From NCBI GenBank assembly GCA_030544215.1, contig JARZZO010000003.1, positions 320,001 to 384,000 of the forward strand: DNA of 64,000 bases, given 5' to 3'. Within the stretch, counting starts at the first letter, position 1; every line of letters begins with the position of its first letter. Under the pieces are notes generated by a model, which had not been told where the DNA came from, searched no databases, and was given only the letters and a program-made list of their open reading frames with translations. Origin of the DNA: Zantedeschia hybrid cultivar. Taxonomy: Eukaryota > Streptophyta > Magnoliopsida > Alismatales > Araceae. A program made the translations under genes and the position numbers. Positions 47,801-58,577 of this stretch are shown here, piece after piece.

Positions 47801-48145
47801 GAGAAAAAAGAGTATGTATCGCCAACGCGGCGTGTTTGCTCTTCTACTGCGGATATCTGTCTCGCGTTGGAAGCATTACATTAGAGAATAAGAAGTGACA
47901 GACAGACATGAGGCATCCACCCTTTTTAAGGACAAGAGCAAAAACAGAAGAGAAGTGAAGGCGAAGGGAGGGACCTGATTCCAGACGGATCCGAGGACGG
48001 AGTTGGGAGCCTGCTTCTGCTTGGACAGGTCGTCGGCAGACAGCTTGCGGGGGACGGGGGGCGGGGCAGCGTCGACGGTGGCTTCCCGCACCCAGTAGGT
48101 GTAGGAGGAGGACTGCTTCTCCGTCGCCCCGCCGCCCTCCATCAT
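35876..48145 (-). CDS. AHSA1: Activator of Hsp90 ATPase, Aha1 N-domain protein
   Basis: Six exons on the minus strand: 48145-47975, 40242-40189, 40108-40028, 37231-37162, 36199-36111, 36010-35876 (stop TAG); 199 aa, all phases close. Starts MMEGGGATEKQSSSYTYWV, then the Aha1_N domain: VLGSVWNQAGTWEEKNLNAW, FCNGKAEVTEVSKCTGDAFL, RVGYTYELSLKFKGEWLIGE, FSFGELDDLQVEVRIGDEKG, ending KLQKFEEELRDR. In yeast and animals this domain binds the Hsp90 middle segment and stimulates ATP hydrolysis in the cytosol. This plant form has only the N domain; the C-terminal AHSA1 domain of the longer co-chaperones is absent, with a natural stop rather than a break. Intron 1 is 7.7 kb and full of transposon remnants. 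The intron after exon 37162 starts with GC instead of GT (AAAG/GCATGT). No truncation or frameshift is seen. Confidence 0.93.
37405..37784. mobile_element. MITE with 'GGGATTTTTGCAA' terminal inverted repeats, copy 1
   Basis: The left end reads GGGATTTTTGCAACTATAAC and the reversed right end GGAATTTTTGCAAATATACC. About 380 bp, without coding capacity, in the Aha1 gene intron between exons 37231 and 40028. A diverged relative lies at 40503-40910, sharing internal phrases such as 'gtcatttctgtcct...aaatggtgctgac'. Superfamily uncertain (Mutator-like is possible); no convincing target duplication. Confidence 0.65.
38040..38640. repeat. Cluster of hairpin-forming repeats with two near-identical palindromes
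   Basis: A 109-bp tandem duplication carries two palindromes: arms 38489-38508 / 38512-38531 and 38598-38617 / 38621-38640, each 20 bp with a 3-bp 'acg' spacer (arm TGCCGCTGCATTGCAATCCA). The second is perfect; the first has one mismatch. Smaller related hairpins occur at about 38080-38145 ('tgctgcaatgtgcattgcagca', 'catcctgaaatgcaggatg') and near 38430 ('catcctgcatcgcaggatg'). The whole lies within an intron of the Aha1 gene. Confidence 0.8.
38640..39015. repeat. Foldback (long inverted repeat) element, copy 2
   Basis: Inner arms at about 38740-38800 and 38878-38936 are inverted copies: left 'ggttggccccgacccg', right 'cgggtcggggctgaccc', with 'gcgtccgat' and 'atcggacgc' at their outer ends. 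Outer arms continue through 'gggggcaccggttttcc' / 'aaaaactggtgcccc' to 'gcggccgtccaatcc' / 'gcagccgtcctatcc'. Same family as 34545-34915. No coding sequence. Confidence 0.7.
39016..39240. repeat. CG-rich palindromic island (decayed hAT-like MITE?)
   Basis: Dense 'cggtaccggtaccg' and 'cgatacgtatcgatatcggcc' motifs in both orientations. The left edge 'catagatggcaat' and reversed right edge 'catggttggcagt' look like imperfect inverted ends. I found no intact 8-bp duplication, so the hAT link is tentative. Confidence 0.45.
40503..40910. mobile_element. MITE with 'GGGAT.TTTGCAA'-like inverted repeats, copy 2
   Basis: The left end reads AGGGACTCTGGCAAATAAAC and the reversed right end GGGATCTTAGCAATATACCC. 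It shares interior wording with the MITE at 37405-37784. It lies in the first intron of the Aha1-type gene. Confidence 0.5.
41290..41631. repeat. Low-complexity and CG-rich hAT-like sequence in intron
   Basis: Contains C10/A10 homopolymers (about 41325-41345), a poly(T)/poly(A) hairpin at about 41563-41582, and 'gatccgattcgg / aatcggaccagaccgg' motifs like the subterminal repeats of the hAT family. The ends could not be fixed. Confidence 0.4.
41632..42523. repeat. Tandem segmental duplication, unit about 445 bp
   Basis: The unit starting 'tcggccgatccggaccc' at 41632 recurs from 42081. Both copies run through 'aagggggggcgatccagcc', 'caacaacaactgctggcc', a CCCCTCC-rich tract, and 'tagaataggctagggac'-type unique sequence to 'ggctaccatccgccgt' (ending 42080 and 42523). 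Copies differ by few substitutions and small indels in the C-rich tract. Intronic, with no coding content evident. Confidence 0.9.
42860..43115. mobile_element. Terminal fragment of a hAT element related to the one at 25207-28706
   Basis: The right edge reversed reads CAAGGAATTCCGGGTCGG, matching the CAAGG-type ends of the complete hAT; next to it are 'ccggccgagtcggaccggcc' subterminal motifs and then T-rich sequence resembling the complete element's outer non-coding part. The other end is missing and no target duplication could be found. Confidence 0.55.
43116..44458 (+). pseudogene. Ty1/copia retrotransposon fragment (LTR end, PBS, gag)
   Basis: A primer site resembling the initiator-Met tRNA complement (ggtatcaaagcagg, about 43219-43232) follows a probable LTR end 'tttttctaca'. 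From about 43600 a copia gag is readable: SISLQMTIAKLVKTNF, then LIMMKLTAQAMWELLEQMYG, LYKVITNLQELKQESMGITT and FKFLTGLNSYY, ending near a degraded zinc knuckle (HCTHYGKDNH). Stops occur (for example just before 43924). The element is cut off at 44458 by LTR-type sequence; no protease, integrase or reverse transcriptase remains. It lies in intron 1 of the Aha1-type gene, opposite in orientation. Confidence 0.7.
44459..45416. mobile_element. Truncated LTR-type fragment, relative of 23646-28865
   Basis: Runs parallel to about 24305-25200 plus 28715-28860 of the other copy: 'cttacttgaatgc', 'ggtggtaggtgcat', 'cctttatactttctatg', 'gtgcacctact...ggtc...gggacc'. It lacks the first part of the element, including the 62-bp repeats, and contains no hAT, so it shows the pre-insertion state of the other copy. 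It ends near 45416. Confidence 0.7.
45417..45903. other. Unclassified intronic sequence, left of the Cassandra-type element
   Basis: A 105-codon plus-strand frame (45549-45866, MPRTPIARLSSTFHPLL) is rich in Ser/Pro/Asn with no recognised domain. It is probably transposon-derived and possibly continues at 46541 after the TRIM insertion. Confidence 0.3.
45904..46540 (-). mobile_element. Cassandra-type TRIM with 5S rRNA-derived LTRs
   Basis: Two ~205-bp direct repeats (45904-46112 and 46336-46540) contain, on the minus strand, 5S rRNA-like sequence: 'ccgaagttaagcgtgctc' (A-box region) and 'aggatgggtgacc' (C-box region). Read on the minus strand, the repeat at 46336-46540 is the 5' LTR; immediately after it lies 'atgatatcagagtc', resembling the Met-tRNA primer site. 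The internal part is about 220 bp with a duplicated 'caagaggtggctccc' phrase and no coding sequence. Flanks are gccac (45899-45903) and gcccc (46541-46545), an imperfect 5-bp duplication. Cassandra elements are TRIMs known to carry 5S sequence with Pol III promoter motifs in their LTRs. Confidence 0.82.
46541..47974. other. Remaining part of Aha1 intron 1, no gene seen
   Basis: About 46541-47060 is GC-richer, without a recognisable protein, and may be the other half of the sequence split by the Cassandra-type insertion. 47060-47974 is ordinary AT-rich intron. Confidence 0.3.
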
Positions 48146-50762
48146 CACCTCGGCGGATATCCGCTAAGAAGACCGGCGACTGGGATGGGAGGGGATTGGG
48201 GCACCGGACTGCTGGGGAAAGGAGACCACAGATCCGATGCGATGCGTGAGGTTTGAACAAGGCCCAAGTGAAGTCCGCGGGCTGAGAGGCAGAGCAGCTT
48301 CACAACCCAATGATGTGATGTCGATGGGGTTTCCCTTACCGCAAATGCAAGCGCAGGCACGGACGTCGTCGGCAGGCAGGACGCCAAGACCAAGCTTCTC
48401 TCTCTCCCTCCCTTCCCCACGGGCTTTGTTCTGGTTTGGGGGAGAGAGATCCGTTTCCTGCGCCTCCTCCGACTCCGGGGAAATGGTAGGCAAGGACGGA
48501 AGGAACGAACGTGACCTTATTTTCCTTTTTTCCCCTCGTCTTCTTCGCGGTCGTGGCTCGTGGCTCTCCCCTCTTCTCGTTTCTACTTTGTAATATAAAA
48601 TAAATTATGGAAACTCCGATTTGCGGGTGACGCGGCCCTTGGACTAGACATCGCTGGACGCTTCCAGAAGCATCGTGCTCCCAAAATTAGGCGTCTGCCA
48701 CATGTTACTACTGGTCCGGTTCCAAGGACGGACCGCTCCTCCGAATGTGTGCATAGCCCATTAGCTTTTCTCTCGCCACAGCTACGGACGCAAAATCGTT
48801 GATTTATAAGTCGGTTACTGGGTAACCTTTTTAAACTAAAATGCATAGCCAATAAGATAGTAAATACAGATTCTTTGACCGGATACAAATTATTGACTTA
48901 TAGGTTGGTTAATGGAGAGTATTTCTAAATTGATAATTTATCGTCTTCAATCCGCACTAGATGTTTCCACTTACCTCTCTAAGGCAGAAGGGATCCCTTC
49001 TTTTAAAAAGTGTGATAAGTGAAATCTTTATGAATTATGCTACTACCAATGTGAGACTCTTTAAGAGAGTTCCTCCCCCACCCCTCTTCACTGCTGAACG
49101 TAGAGTCTAGTGGGCTTTATGGGCCGACTGTCCGAAAAGAACCCAAGGCTCGACAGCCGCGTGGGCCGGGCCGTACAGGACCTACCTGCCAACCCCCTCA
49201 CAATACAGTAATGCAAATACCGTACATCCAAAAGAATTAAATAAATAGACATGCACCCTGCACCCTGGGAATGACCAGACAAAAACTTGGTGATGTTTCT
49301 AGATGCTGAGGATATCAGCATATGATGGACGTGCGAATACAACAATCCATTTGTCCTCCTGAAAACCCAGATGGTGGAACATTCAAATGTAAACCGCAAA
49401 CATCCTGGATAATCTTGATTTTTCACCAGCAATGCACTCAACACCTTTTTTTTTTTTTTTTTTTGAGGAACAACAATCGGTGGCGGCAAGCACTTCAGTC
49501 ATTCGACGAGCAACATGCATGAAAACAACTGCAAAAGAGAATCTTTGATGTGGTCGCAACCTCCACGGAAGACAATGAAACAGTCTACTGTTGAGGCCAT
49601 CAGCATCGCTCCCGCATTACTCCCTCTCCATGACCTCCAGTCTAAAATCGGCGTGAAAATGGCATGCGAAAAGAACCGGAACAGCGACCACTTAAAATTC
49701 CTTCTTTTTTTTCCCAAACAAACGAGGGAAATAAAGCGACGAGAGATGGATAAATGGAAGGCAGATCCACCCTCACCCTTTCACACAGGAATCAATTTCC
49801 ATGCCGTTTCGACGTCAAGGGGGTAGAGGTTGGGAGAATCAAGACAGGACTGAGCTACATCCGTCCACACTCTTTTGCCACAGTTACAGTGCCAATTCAT
49901 GATGACATATTATCACTTGACCAAACCTTTGAATTGTTCGACCACGTGGAAATCATATGTCGTTGAGTCTGTCATGTCACTTCTTTTTTTTTCTCCCCCT
50001 CTACGCTTCATGTGATCCAAAATGCAGCAAGACCAAAAAACAAGTTCATAACATCAACACACTAAGCATTTATCACCCAATCCACCTGCTGCACCACATC
50101 AGAAACGATTCCACACACACACACACAAAAAACAATTCGGCTAAGTTGTTTACAGGAATGAAGCACAAATACAATATAGGTAGTTTCTAGGAAGCAATAC
50201 GTCCTAAAGCCATCATGAACCATCCAGAACTGCAGACTGCAAGTGGACTTGCAGGGGATACCTTAGTCCACCAAAGGTGAGAGTACATACACTTCAGACT
50301 GTAGAATCAGAATAGGTTTTTTATCAAAAATAAAAGCACCGTCTGTTGTCATGTAACTTGTACGAATGACAGTGGACCTCCACAGCAATGGACAGAGTCG
50401 CCGAACCTACATGGGATAGGCAAAAGAAATGTAAGCATTGGTGCACCTGGTATATTCATATTTTAGAAGCCCAACAACTATCAAAATTGATTATGAGTAC
50501 TGCACATCACGTCATCAATGAAGGATACCATAAACTACACCAGAGTTGGCATCTCAACCACTGGTCATCCTAGCAACAGCATGATAGGCCATTCCTGAAG
50601 GTTGGCAGACCAAAATGTTCACACTTTTGTGATGCAGTGTGTACATTGGGATGCAACAAACTGTAAATGAAATCTTCCATACATGATTTCCAAGCATGTT
50701 CCTATTAGGTGAATACGTTAAAGTTTAGCCTACCATTCAAACGATGCCAGATATCATAACCC
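48146..50762. other. Intergenic region: Aha1-type promoter/5' UTR and 3' UTR of the next gene
   Basis: 48146-48600, upstream of the start codon, is GC-richer with CT tracts, typical of a 5' leader and core promoter. 48600-49450 is AT-rich; a T20 run lies near 49447. 49500-50200 shows no recognised gene. Sequence just before 50763 is probably the 3' UTR of the minus-strand CWF21 gene. Confidence 0.4.
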
Positions 50763-53700
50763 TCAACAGCCTCGATGCCTGTCATAATGACCAGAGTCAT
50801 CATGGCGACGGTCGTCTCTTTCCTCCCTTTCACGCCTAGAATGATGATATTTGTATTGATCACGGCTTGGATCACCATTGTGGTTGCTTTTATACCTTTC
50901 CTCTCTCTGGCGCCTGAAATGATCAGAGTTGTGGTGATCATAATCTGGATTAACACCACGGATATGCTCATACCTCTCCTCCCTCCGGTGCCGGGATGTG
51001 TCGGGTTTGTATCGATCACCGTCTGCATGGTTATCCTCAGGTATGTCCTCCCTCCGATGCCGTGGATGGTCACCAAGTCTTCTACCTTTAAAGGCATCAT
51101 CCCCTCGAAAATCTCTATCAGATTTTCTGCTTCCAGTCTCCTCCTTGGGTCGTACTTTCAACTCCCGCTTCTCTTCTAGTTTATTTGAACTGGAATACTC
51201 CACCTTCTTCCGATCCTCCCGGCTTCTACTATAATCCCTATGGCCTGCGCTATCTTCACCTCTGCTCTCCTTCTGCTTCCTATCCTCGGATACCTCGTAG
51301 CCCACATTCCTCTTAAAATTCGGTAGCTCATCAAGTTCATCCTCATCACGCATTCTCTTCCTTCTAGTTTCTTGGCACACACGGTCATCATCATTAAGGT
51401 CTCTCTTGGATACAAACTTCTCATTTCTTTCTGTCCTTCTTGAAGCCTCCAGTTTTTCATTCATCCGGCGATCATTGTTGTTATTGTGATCATCTCTTTC
51501 AAGAGCATTCCTTCTGCTGCTCTGAAAGCTGGATACATGCTCCTCTAAATCAGGCCTCTGCTGCACCTTCACAACCTTGATGTCTGCTTTCCGGGCAGTA
51601 TCTTCTCTTCTTGGGCTTCCGCCAGATTCAACTTGGCTGTAATCAGTGCTGCTGTCAGAACCAGTAGAACTGTCACTGTCAAAGCTATCACTTCCACTGT
51701 CTTCACTTGGACTTTCGGACTTCCCATGTTTCGCAACCCTACTTCTGGAGTCCTTCCTGTTAGCACAGACATCACTGTCTGAATGCTCTGTTTCTTTAAT
51801 TGCTCTCTGTTTAGTATGCTTCTCAACCAAGTCACCTTTTGTTTTCTTCTCAACAATTGCATCAGAATGTGAATCCTCAGAATCATGCTTTTGTCCTTTG
51901 CTTTTCTGAAATTTGTGTTTTGTTTTACCTTTTGAATTTTTGCTTCCCTTTTCAATATCAGTATCAGATTCTGAATTTTCAGAGTCATGTCTTCTGCTGC
52001 TTTTCTTCTTTCCCATTTGTTTTATCTCGAGTAATTCATTATTTTTCTTTTCAATATCAGATCCAGAATCCTCAGAATCATGCCTTTGCCTCTTCTTGTA
52101 CTTCACTTGATTACCCCCTGCTGTATTTCTTTCAGAATCCGAATTAGAATCATGCCTTTGCCTTTTGTACTTTCTAGCTTGAGAATTCTCTTTTGTATTT
52201 CCTTCGGAATCCGAATCAGAATCATACTTTTGCCTCTTCTTGTACTTCCCAGCCTCCTCAGAATCAAAATCATGCCTCCTATGCTGTTTGGCATGCTTTT
52301 GGGTTTCTCGGTTTGCATTTTTGCCAGAAGTGCCCTCAGCATCTGAGGAACTGCTATAGTGTTTTCTATTGCTTTTCTTTTGGTTGCTCACATACTTGGT
52401 CTTCTTACGACTAAGAATTCCAGAATCACCTTCAGAAGTATCACTTTGAGAGCTTTTTCTGTGTCCTTTCCTTGTTTTCCCACCTTTTCTCCTGCTACTG
52501 TCACTATCAGGATCACTATACACCCTGCTTCTCCCATCTTTGCTTCTATTGTGCTTAGCCTTTTCAGCATCATCCATCTTGCCACCAGCCTCATTTTTTG
52601 TCCTCTGCATATCCTTTGTGCTGGGCTCTTCCGCAGGTGCTTTTTTTTCACTTTTCTCTCTATCTTGATCTGCAAGTCCATTGAAGTCCCTTCCAAGTTC
52701 TTTGTGACTATTTTTTGAGACTCCTTCGTGTTCTTTTCTTTCTTCATAACCACCATCTTCACTTCCTGAATCACTTATTTTCTCTTCAAACTTTTGCTCT
52801 TGAAGTTCAGGTTCAGATGGCTGATCCCGTGTAATCTTAAGTGCAGCTCTGAACATCTCTGACTGCTTCTCTTTCCTTAAAGCAACCTGATGGGTATGTG
52901 CATCTGAGAACCTGTAATGCCAACAAAAGATGAGTGAACACTAAAGTTAGGCATTTCCATAGGGAATATTTTATGCATTACTTAAAGACCACCTTACCCA
53001 AAAAAAGGAAAAAAGAAAAAAATACAACATTCCTAAAACTTCCAAGGAAGCAACTAATAACTCCACAATAAAGCAACAGATCTATTCAAGAAGGTCACTG
53101 AAACTAAAACCAACACAGCAGCCCCTCTGTCAAAGAGGAGATAACTAACCCTTACAATGGTGCAAGATGAATTACCAACTACTTCAGTCCACCATCCTTA
53201 ATACATTGCCTTAAACTAAATCCTGGAATATTCTTGGGCAAGATGCATCAGAAGATCTCACTTGCTGGTCTGAATCAAGCAAATCTTCATGACATATGCA
53301 TTCACTCTTTTGGGATTAAGATTTTTTTTCTAAACCACTCTCAGGCCTTACATGACCCCCAAGGCTGCACAAAGTCCGACTGGTCGAAACATCCATGAAT
53401 GTGTGGCGTGCACGTAAAGCGGGTGTCCACAGGCGGGATTGAACCCTTGACCTCTTTGTTACCAATGAAGTCCGATTCCAACTCTCCCATCCCTTGGGGA
53501 CCTTTTTTTTTTTGGGGGGGGGGGGGGGGGTATGGGATTAAGCTTGGGTCATAAAAGAAGAGGAAATTGAAAATTAGCCATCCCTTTCATGGTTTGGACA
53601 AGAACATAACAGTCACAGTATTTGCAATTGCTCAGTACACCTAGACATTAACAAAGATGGACAATTTGAGAACAGAAAAGTCTTCTTTAATATCTGATGT

Positions 53701-55740
53701 CATGCAATGCTATTTCTTGCTTCAGTCGTTCAATATTATTTTTGGTTCATTTTTGTACTTTCTATGCATTTGTAGTGGAACAAAGGTTCATATACATCAG
53801 GAGGAAGAAACAGCCCTGTTCTGCTAATTCTCTTCTGACTCCCTCTTCCTTCCATGGATGGAAGACATATAGATTCCAGTGCCAAATAATCGGGATCAAT
53901 CAAAAGAAGGCAACGCACAGCAGTAACTGTCCACTTTCAAATAAAAAAAACTCGGCTGTAACTTCAAGCTTTTTGGACACATACTGCCTGACCTTAGGTC
54001 AGTTGGTACTTGGGGATTTTAGGGGGAGCCCAGGTATTGAACCTAGGTGGGGGCATTGTTTCTGGTTTATATGAATTGAGCCCTACCACTATGGCAGGGA
54101 CCTTAAAAAAAGGTTTTTGGACACAAAAAAAAGAGAAAAAGAAAGCAGGATGTGTAATGGGAAGTCCTTCCATTCTGGGAGGACAAGTGGCATTCAGATG
54201 AAGCTTTCTCATCTAGATTTAACAATTTACATGGCTACATGGTGGACAAAGGTAAACCAATTGAGAACTTTTCTTCCAGTGGAGCAGGAGGGGGGTGGTT
54301 TATCCAACTCAGAAGGGAAACCGCAGAGGCAGAAACACAAAAGTATCTTAACTTGATACGGAGGTCGGCAGAGGTACAGGTTATTCCTAACCAAGAAGAT
54401 GAGAGAAAATGGGTACGAGAGCCTAATGGACAATTTTTCTGTATCATCCTTCATTAGGATTTTAAATGATAGTGAAGAAAGGGTCTGGTGGAAGAATTTG
54501 ATTTGGTCCAACCTCACCCCTACCAAGATTCAGTTATTCACATCAAATTATGCCAGGGTCAAAGCCCTGTTTAAAAGTACAGAAGATCACTTGTGTGTTT
54601 TGTGGCATTTGTGAGGAGAGCATTGACTAGGTAATATTAGAATGTGGCACTATTAATATGCAATGGGGAATTCTCCGTACAACCTTAAAGAAGCAATAAC
54701 CCACTTTTTAGCACATATATTACCTTTCAAAGTGGGAGTCCTCTTGGAGAGAGTTGATGGTATCTTTCACCTCCTTGGTGACCTTGTATAGGAAGAATTA
54801 TTTTTCTGTATCTTCCTCTTTTGTAATCCCTCTTCTTTGTTTATAATACATGTGGTACTATCCACTTTCAGAAAAATGATCTTTGGAAGCGGGAAGGAGG
54901 AATATTCATTGCTGTTGACAGCTATATTATGGGCCATCTCATTTGAGAGAAATTCAAGGAGATTTAGAAAAGAATTTAATAATAGCTCATCTGATATTAT
55001 CGGAGGAGCTATTCAGAGGATGGAAGAGTGGTGTATAGCTGCTGATATTCATAATCCGAAGGCCAACGAGGCCGAGGTCGCCTCTGCACCTTAATAAAAT
55101 TGATTATTTTCTATCCGCCGTCTACTATCTCAGTAGTTTTGTACCCTTCTTTTTTTACTGAATGTTCTCCTATCCTCAGATTGAGATTTTCTTTTTCTTC
55201 CTTAAGATGTAAAGTGGGCTTCATACCCTACTTGTGTTGTACTTTATTTTCTTCCATTTCAATGAATATTGACTTTTTGTCAACTTCAAAAAAATATACA
55301 TAGGCAGAGAGAGAGAGAGAGAGAGATCCCAACCTCTTGTTATCGGTGGTGGTGGTGGAATCCCTGACGTCGCCCACACCTCCTCCTCTGCCCGCACCAT
55401 CGGAGGCAGAGGCGGCGGCCTCGGCCTCGTAAGCCTCCTTGGCCTCGGCGAGCCGCTCTGCGATCTCGGAGGCGGTGTAACCCTGGTCGACGAGGGTCTC
55501 CTCGAGGACGATGAGGCGGAGCTGGATCTGGCGCTTGCGGTCGTGGTCGAGGATCTCCTTGTTGGCCTTCCTGATGGCGGGGCCGGCGGCATCGCCATCC
55601 TTGTGGGGGCCGCGCGGGATACCACTGGCGGCGGCGGAGGCGCCACCACCGGGGCGGGGCTTGACGAAGAACTTGTTGGTCTGGATGTAGCCGTTGGTGC
55701 CCGATCCTCTCGGGGTCTGCAGCCCGATCCCGTTGTACAT
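50763..55740 (-). CDS. CWF21-domain, Arg/Ser/Asp-rich spliceosomal protein (SRRM2/Cwc21-like)
   Basis: Two exons on the minus strand: 55740-55334 (407 bp) and 52911-50763 (2149 bp); the junction completes one Arg codon (AG + G) with GT-AG ends; 851 aa. It begins MYNGIGLQTPRGSGTNGYIQ, the hallmark N-terminus of yeast Cwc21 and human SRRM2. After a Gly/Ala-rich linker comes the cwf21 helix pair (RKANKEILDHDRKRQIQLRL, LEETLVDQGYTASEIAERL). The second exon starts FSDAHTHQVALRKEKQSEMF and is then an extended disordered region rich in Ser, Asp, Lys, Arg and His, with recurring units like KRQRHDSNSDSE, and a C-terminal R/D/H-rich part (RYEHIRG, DRRHDDSGHYDRHRGC). Family members dock on Prp8 and Snu114 in the activated spliceosome; nuclear location is expected. 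The intron (2.4 kb) carries SINE-like and LINE remnants. Confidence 0.92.
53325..53512 (-). mobile_element. tRNA-derived SINE-like sequence
   Basis: On the minus strand 'ggtcaagggttcaatcccg' resembles a Pol III B box (GGTTCRANTCC), with an A-box-like 'gagagttggaatcgga' upstream. Next to it are a T12 run and a G18 run (about 53501-53531). Boundaries are approximate. Confidence 0.4.
53988..54125 (+). mobile_element. tRNA-derived SINE-like sequence
   Basis: 'ttaggtcagttggtact' resembles an A box and 'caggtattgaaccta' a degenerate B box at the usual spacing, followed by an A-rich stretch. Short and decayed. Confidence 0.4.
54190..55290 (+). mobile_element. L1-type LINE 3' fragment (zinc-binding RVT region)
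   Basis: Plus-strand frames encode DERKWVREPNGQF, then in a shifted frame FSVSSFIRILNDSEERVWWK, LIWSNLTPTKIQLF and ARVKALFKSTEDHLCVL, the pattern of the zf-RVT domain near the C-terminus of plant L1 ORF2. A further frame (54837-55094) ends the ORF2-like tail (AIQRMEEWCIAADIHNP). The 3' end near 55290 is a short A-rich stretch, only about 40 bp from the splice donor of the host gene's first exon (55333). Confidence 0.65.
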
Positions 55741-58577
55741 CGCTCACGCAGCCCTCGCCGATCGCGGGCGGCGACAAGAGGAAAAGTGGAGGGAGAGGAG
55801 GAGGAGGAGGCAGAGATTGACCTCAGCAACAACGATTGTCCCCAGAACCCTAGCACCAGCAGAGAGGAGGAAGACGAGGAAGAGCGGACAGATAGAAGAC
55901 CAAACAGACACCAAACAAAAGGGGGCAGCACACCCCCTGAGATCGAAAGGGGAAGATTTTTTATTTATCTCCCTTATTAACCGAACCGACAGAGCAAGCC
56001 CGATACTGCTTTTCCTTTTTTCTTTTTTTTTTGGGCCATTAAACCCTCCACCTAACTGACCCAGGGAACCCAACCCATTTATTACATTTTCATTAGCTTA
56101 TTCTTATGGTATAAATTTAATTATTAATGTTAAACTTTTTTACATATATATCTCTCAAATACACCGTATTTACATATCTCAATTCTCAAGTATTCACATC
56201 AATATCTCTGAAATTTTTAGAAAGCTGTACTTATGCATAATTTTGACGGGAAAGATATAAATATAATATTTCGAAGATTTTAGACATATGATGATAATAT
56301 GTGAGTTAGAAATATATATATAAATACAGTTTATTCGAAGGGTATATATACAAAAAACCCTTAATGTGATCCTTATCATAATACATGTACCTTTTGTTTG
56401 TCATTGTTAAAATTTATCAAAAGTTAGACACAAAAAAAATTATCCCAGAGTCTTTTAGGTCTAGCTTTCTACCGTATTCATTAGCTGTTCTCAAATAACT
56501 CCTTATATGTACAATTTGCATTTGAAAGAAATTCCTGTATTACTTATATGTACAAAATATCCTAAACTTTCTTTTTATTCCCTAATTTATAAATGGTATG
56601 AGTGACGGTAGACTTGACGGACGAGGAATTCTCTATGGATCAGTGATTATACAGAAGGAGGTTTTTCTCATGCAGATTTTCCGTTTGATCATGGTACAAT
56701 GATTATACATGAGTTTTTCATATTTACAGAAAATTTTTTGCATGTACATAATTCTCTAAGAGGTTCTTTGAAAAACTTTTTATAAATTATTGGGCTTTTT
56801 CAAAATTGATGCCTATAATCATAATGCATTCAAAATATCTTGTGTAGTTTGATATTTATTCCTATAAACTTAATATAATTGAGTAATAAATCTCTACAGT
56901 TAAATTTGTTGAAAAAGGCAAACACTCGTTGAATATTCTTCAAATCAATATCAAAATGAATAAAAGTACTTGAACTATAAATTTAAAAATTGAGCCTTTA
57001 TGAACAATAAAGAATAATCTTAATGAATCAAGCTTAATAATAATTTTTATTTTTTTTTGGATCGCTGGATCAAAGATCAAGTTGTGTAGAGATGTGAGAC
57101 ATACTTGAAATGACCTAATTTTTCTTTTAAAAAAAATGACAACACCGGTAGCTAAAGTAACACTGACTACCAATGCAATAAGTAATTTAAATATAAACAA
57201 GTATATAAGTGATTTTTTTATAGTGAATTAAATTTAAACCCATACTTAACTATGGTAGAATTAAAGAAAAAAAATTGATTGAAGAAACCATAGAGATTAA
57301 AAATTAAAAAGTTTAAGGATACAGGAACTATATCTAAATATGCAAGTTTAAGGATACACTTATAGGAATCGATATCGAAATGGTTTCACTTCAAAATACA
57401 TGTAACATGAGTGAATGTGCGACACATTGATATTACGTTGCATAAATAGGCTAAATAAGAGCAGAAAGAGAGCCACACTCCAGCCAAGCAGTGTAGACGG
57501 AGTGGGGAAGCTTTTCCTCATTCAAAACAAAAATTAACTTGTATCCTTGCGCTTATTCAAAAACAGGAATTTACATCCTTATTATATAAGCTTTTAATAG
57601 AGACGAATGTTCTTGGATCCGCTCTTTTAGTTTGCACCCCTAAGCAATCCCATGGAGAGAACAAATAATTGAATCAATGGTTGTTACATTTCTAGACACA
57701 TGCCTCAATTTTAATGACCCTCAGCATCACCTTCCTTTGATTAAAATACACTTTCAGATTTGAACCCATGGAAAAACTTTTCGCCAACTGAGCTGTCCAC
57801 TTAAGTAGCACCCATCAAGTTGAATCATATAATTATTGCATTCCATAACACGCTACATGTTTTTTTTTTCTTGCGAGTGATAACATGCTCCAATCGGCTC
57901 CCTTCGTCAAGCCCACAACAGAAGAGCCACCTGGCAGGAATTATTTGAAAACAATGACAGATTCGAGCATAGTAAAACAAAGAAAACCTATGATAATCAA
58001 ACCCTATAGAAAAAGAGAAGAAAAGAGAGAGACCAGTGCAACACTTGAATCGAGTTACAAGGGCACAATCAAGAAGCAAAGGAATTCCATCAACGTTTGC
58101 AAACCATACTTTAATTTAAACATAAACGATCCTGGTACACGCGGAACGGGACATGGTAGAAGTGGACGTTGCTCCGTGACGCAAGCTCCCTTTCGAAGCT
58201 GAACATTTACCACTTTGCTCGATTGCGAACATTACAGCCTCGGGTGCTTTGTACTCTCCCTCGCACCACACCAAAACGCACGCACGATAACCTTGAAACT
58301 CAGTTATAAAACACACAAAGACCCAGGATGATCGCCCACTCTGCTCCCTGTTGCCACGATCGCCGAAGCAACCTATCCGGAAGTTTGGCAGACGAGATCC
58401 ACCCACCCTCTTCCCCTTTGCAGCATGATTGTTCCAGCAGCAAATCTGCAACAACAGCATCGGAAATTGTGACGTGGGGCTTCAAACGGTAGGATGTTTG
58501 GGACCACCATATGGCCGGGCCATTCTTGATCATCATGTGGACAATGGTTGACCCTTTGATTCATCCCGGGCAAGGTG
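55741..58577. other. Intergenic region between the CWF21-type gene and PRMT5
   Basis: 55741-56060 is the probable 5' leader and promoter of the CWF21-type gene (GA-rich, CG-containing). 56100-57700 is very AT-rich with no coding signal. Around 57735-57805 a minus-strand 'agctcagttggcgaaa' and 'gggttcaaatc' pair resembles a short tRNA-derived SINE. 58090-58577 probably holds the 3' UTR of PRMT5. Confidence 0.4.

Noticed and set aside
50775..52414. Plus-strand ORFs opposite the CWF21-type gene
   Set aside because: They are shadows of the low-complexity Ser/Asp/Lys/Arg coding exon on the minus strand.
55228..55334. Extension of the CWF21 exon 1 into a Leu/Ser-rich tail
   Set aside because: The frame runs through the GA microsatellite; the donor at 55333 and the in-phase exon at 52911 give the conserved continuation.
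58116..58460. Cys/Ser-rich minus-strand ORF after PRMT5
   Set aside because: It lies downstream of the true PRMT5 stop (58578), in probable 3' UTR, with no recognised domain.
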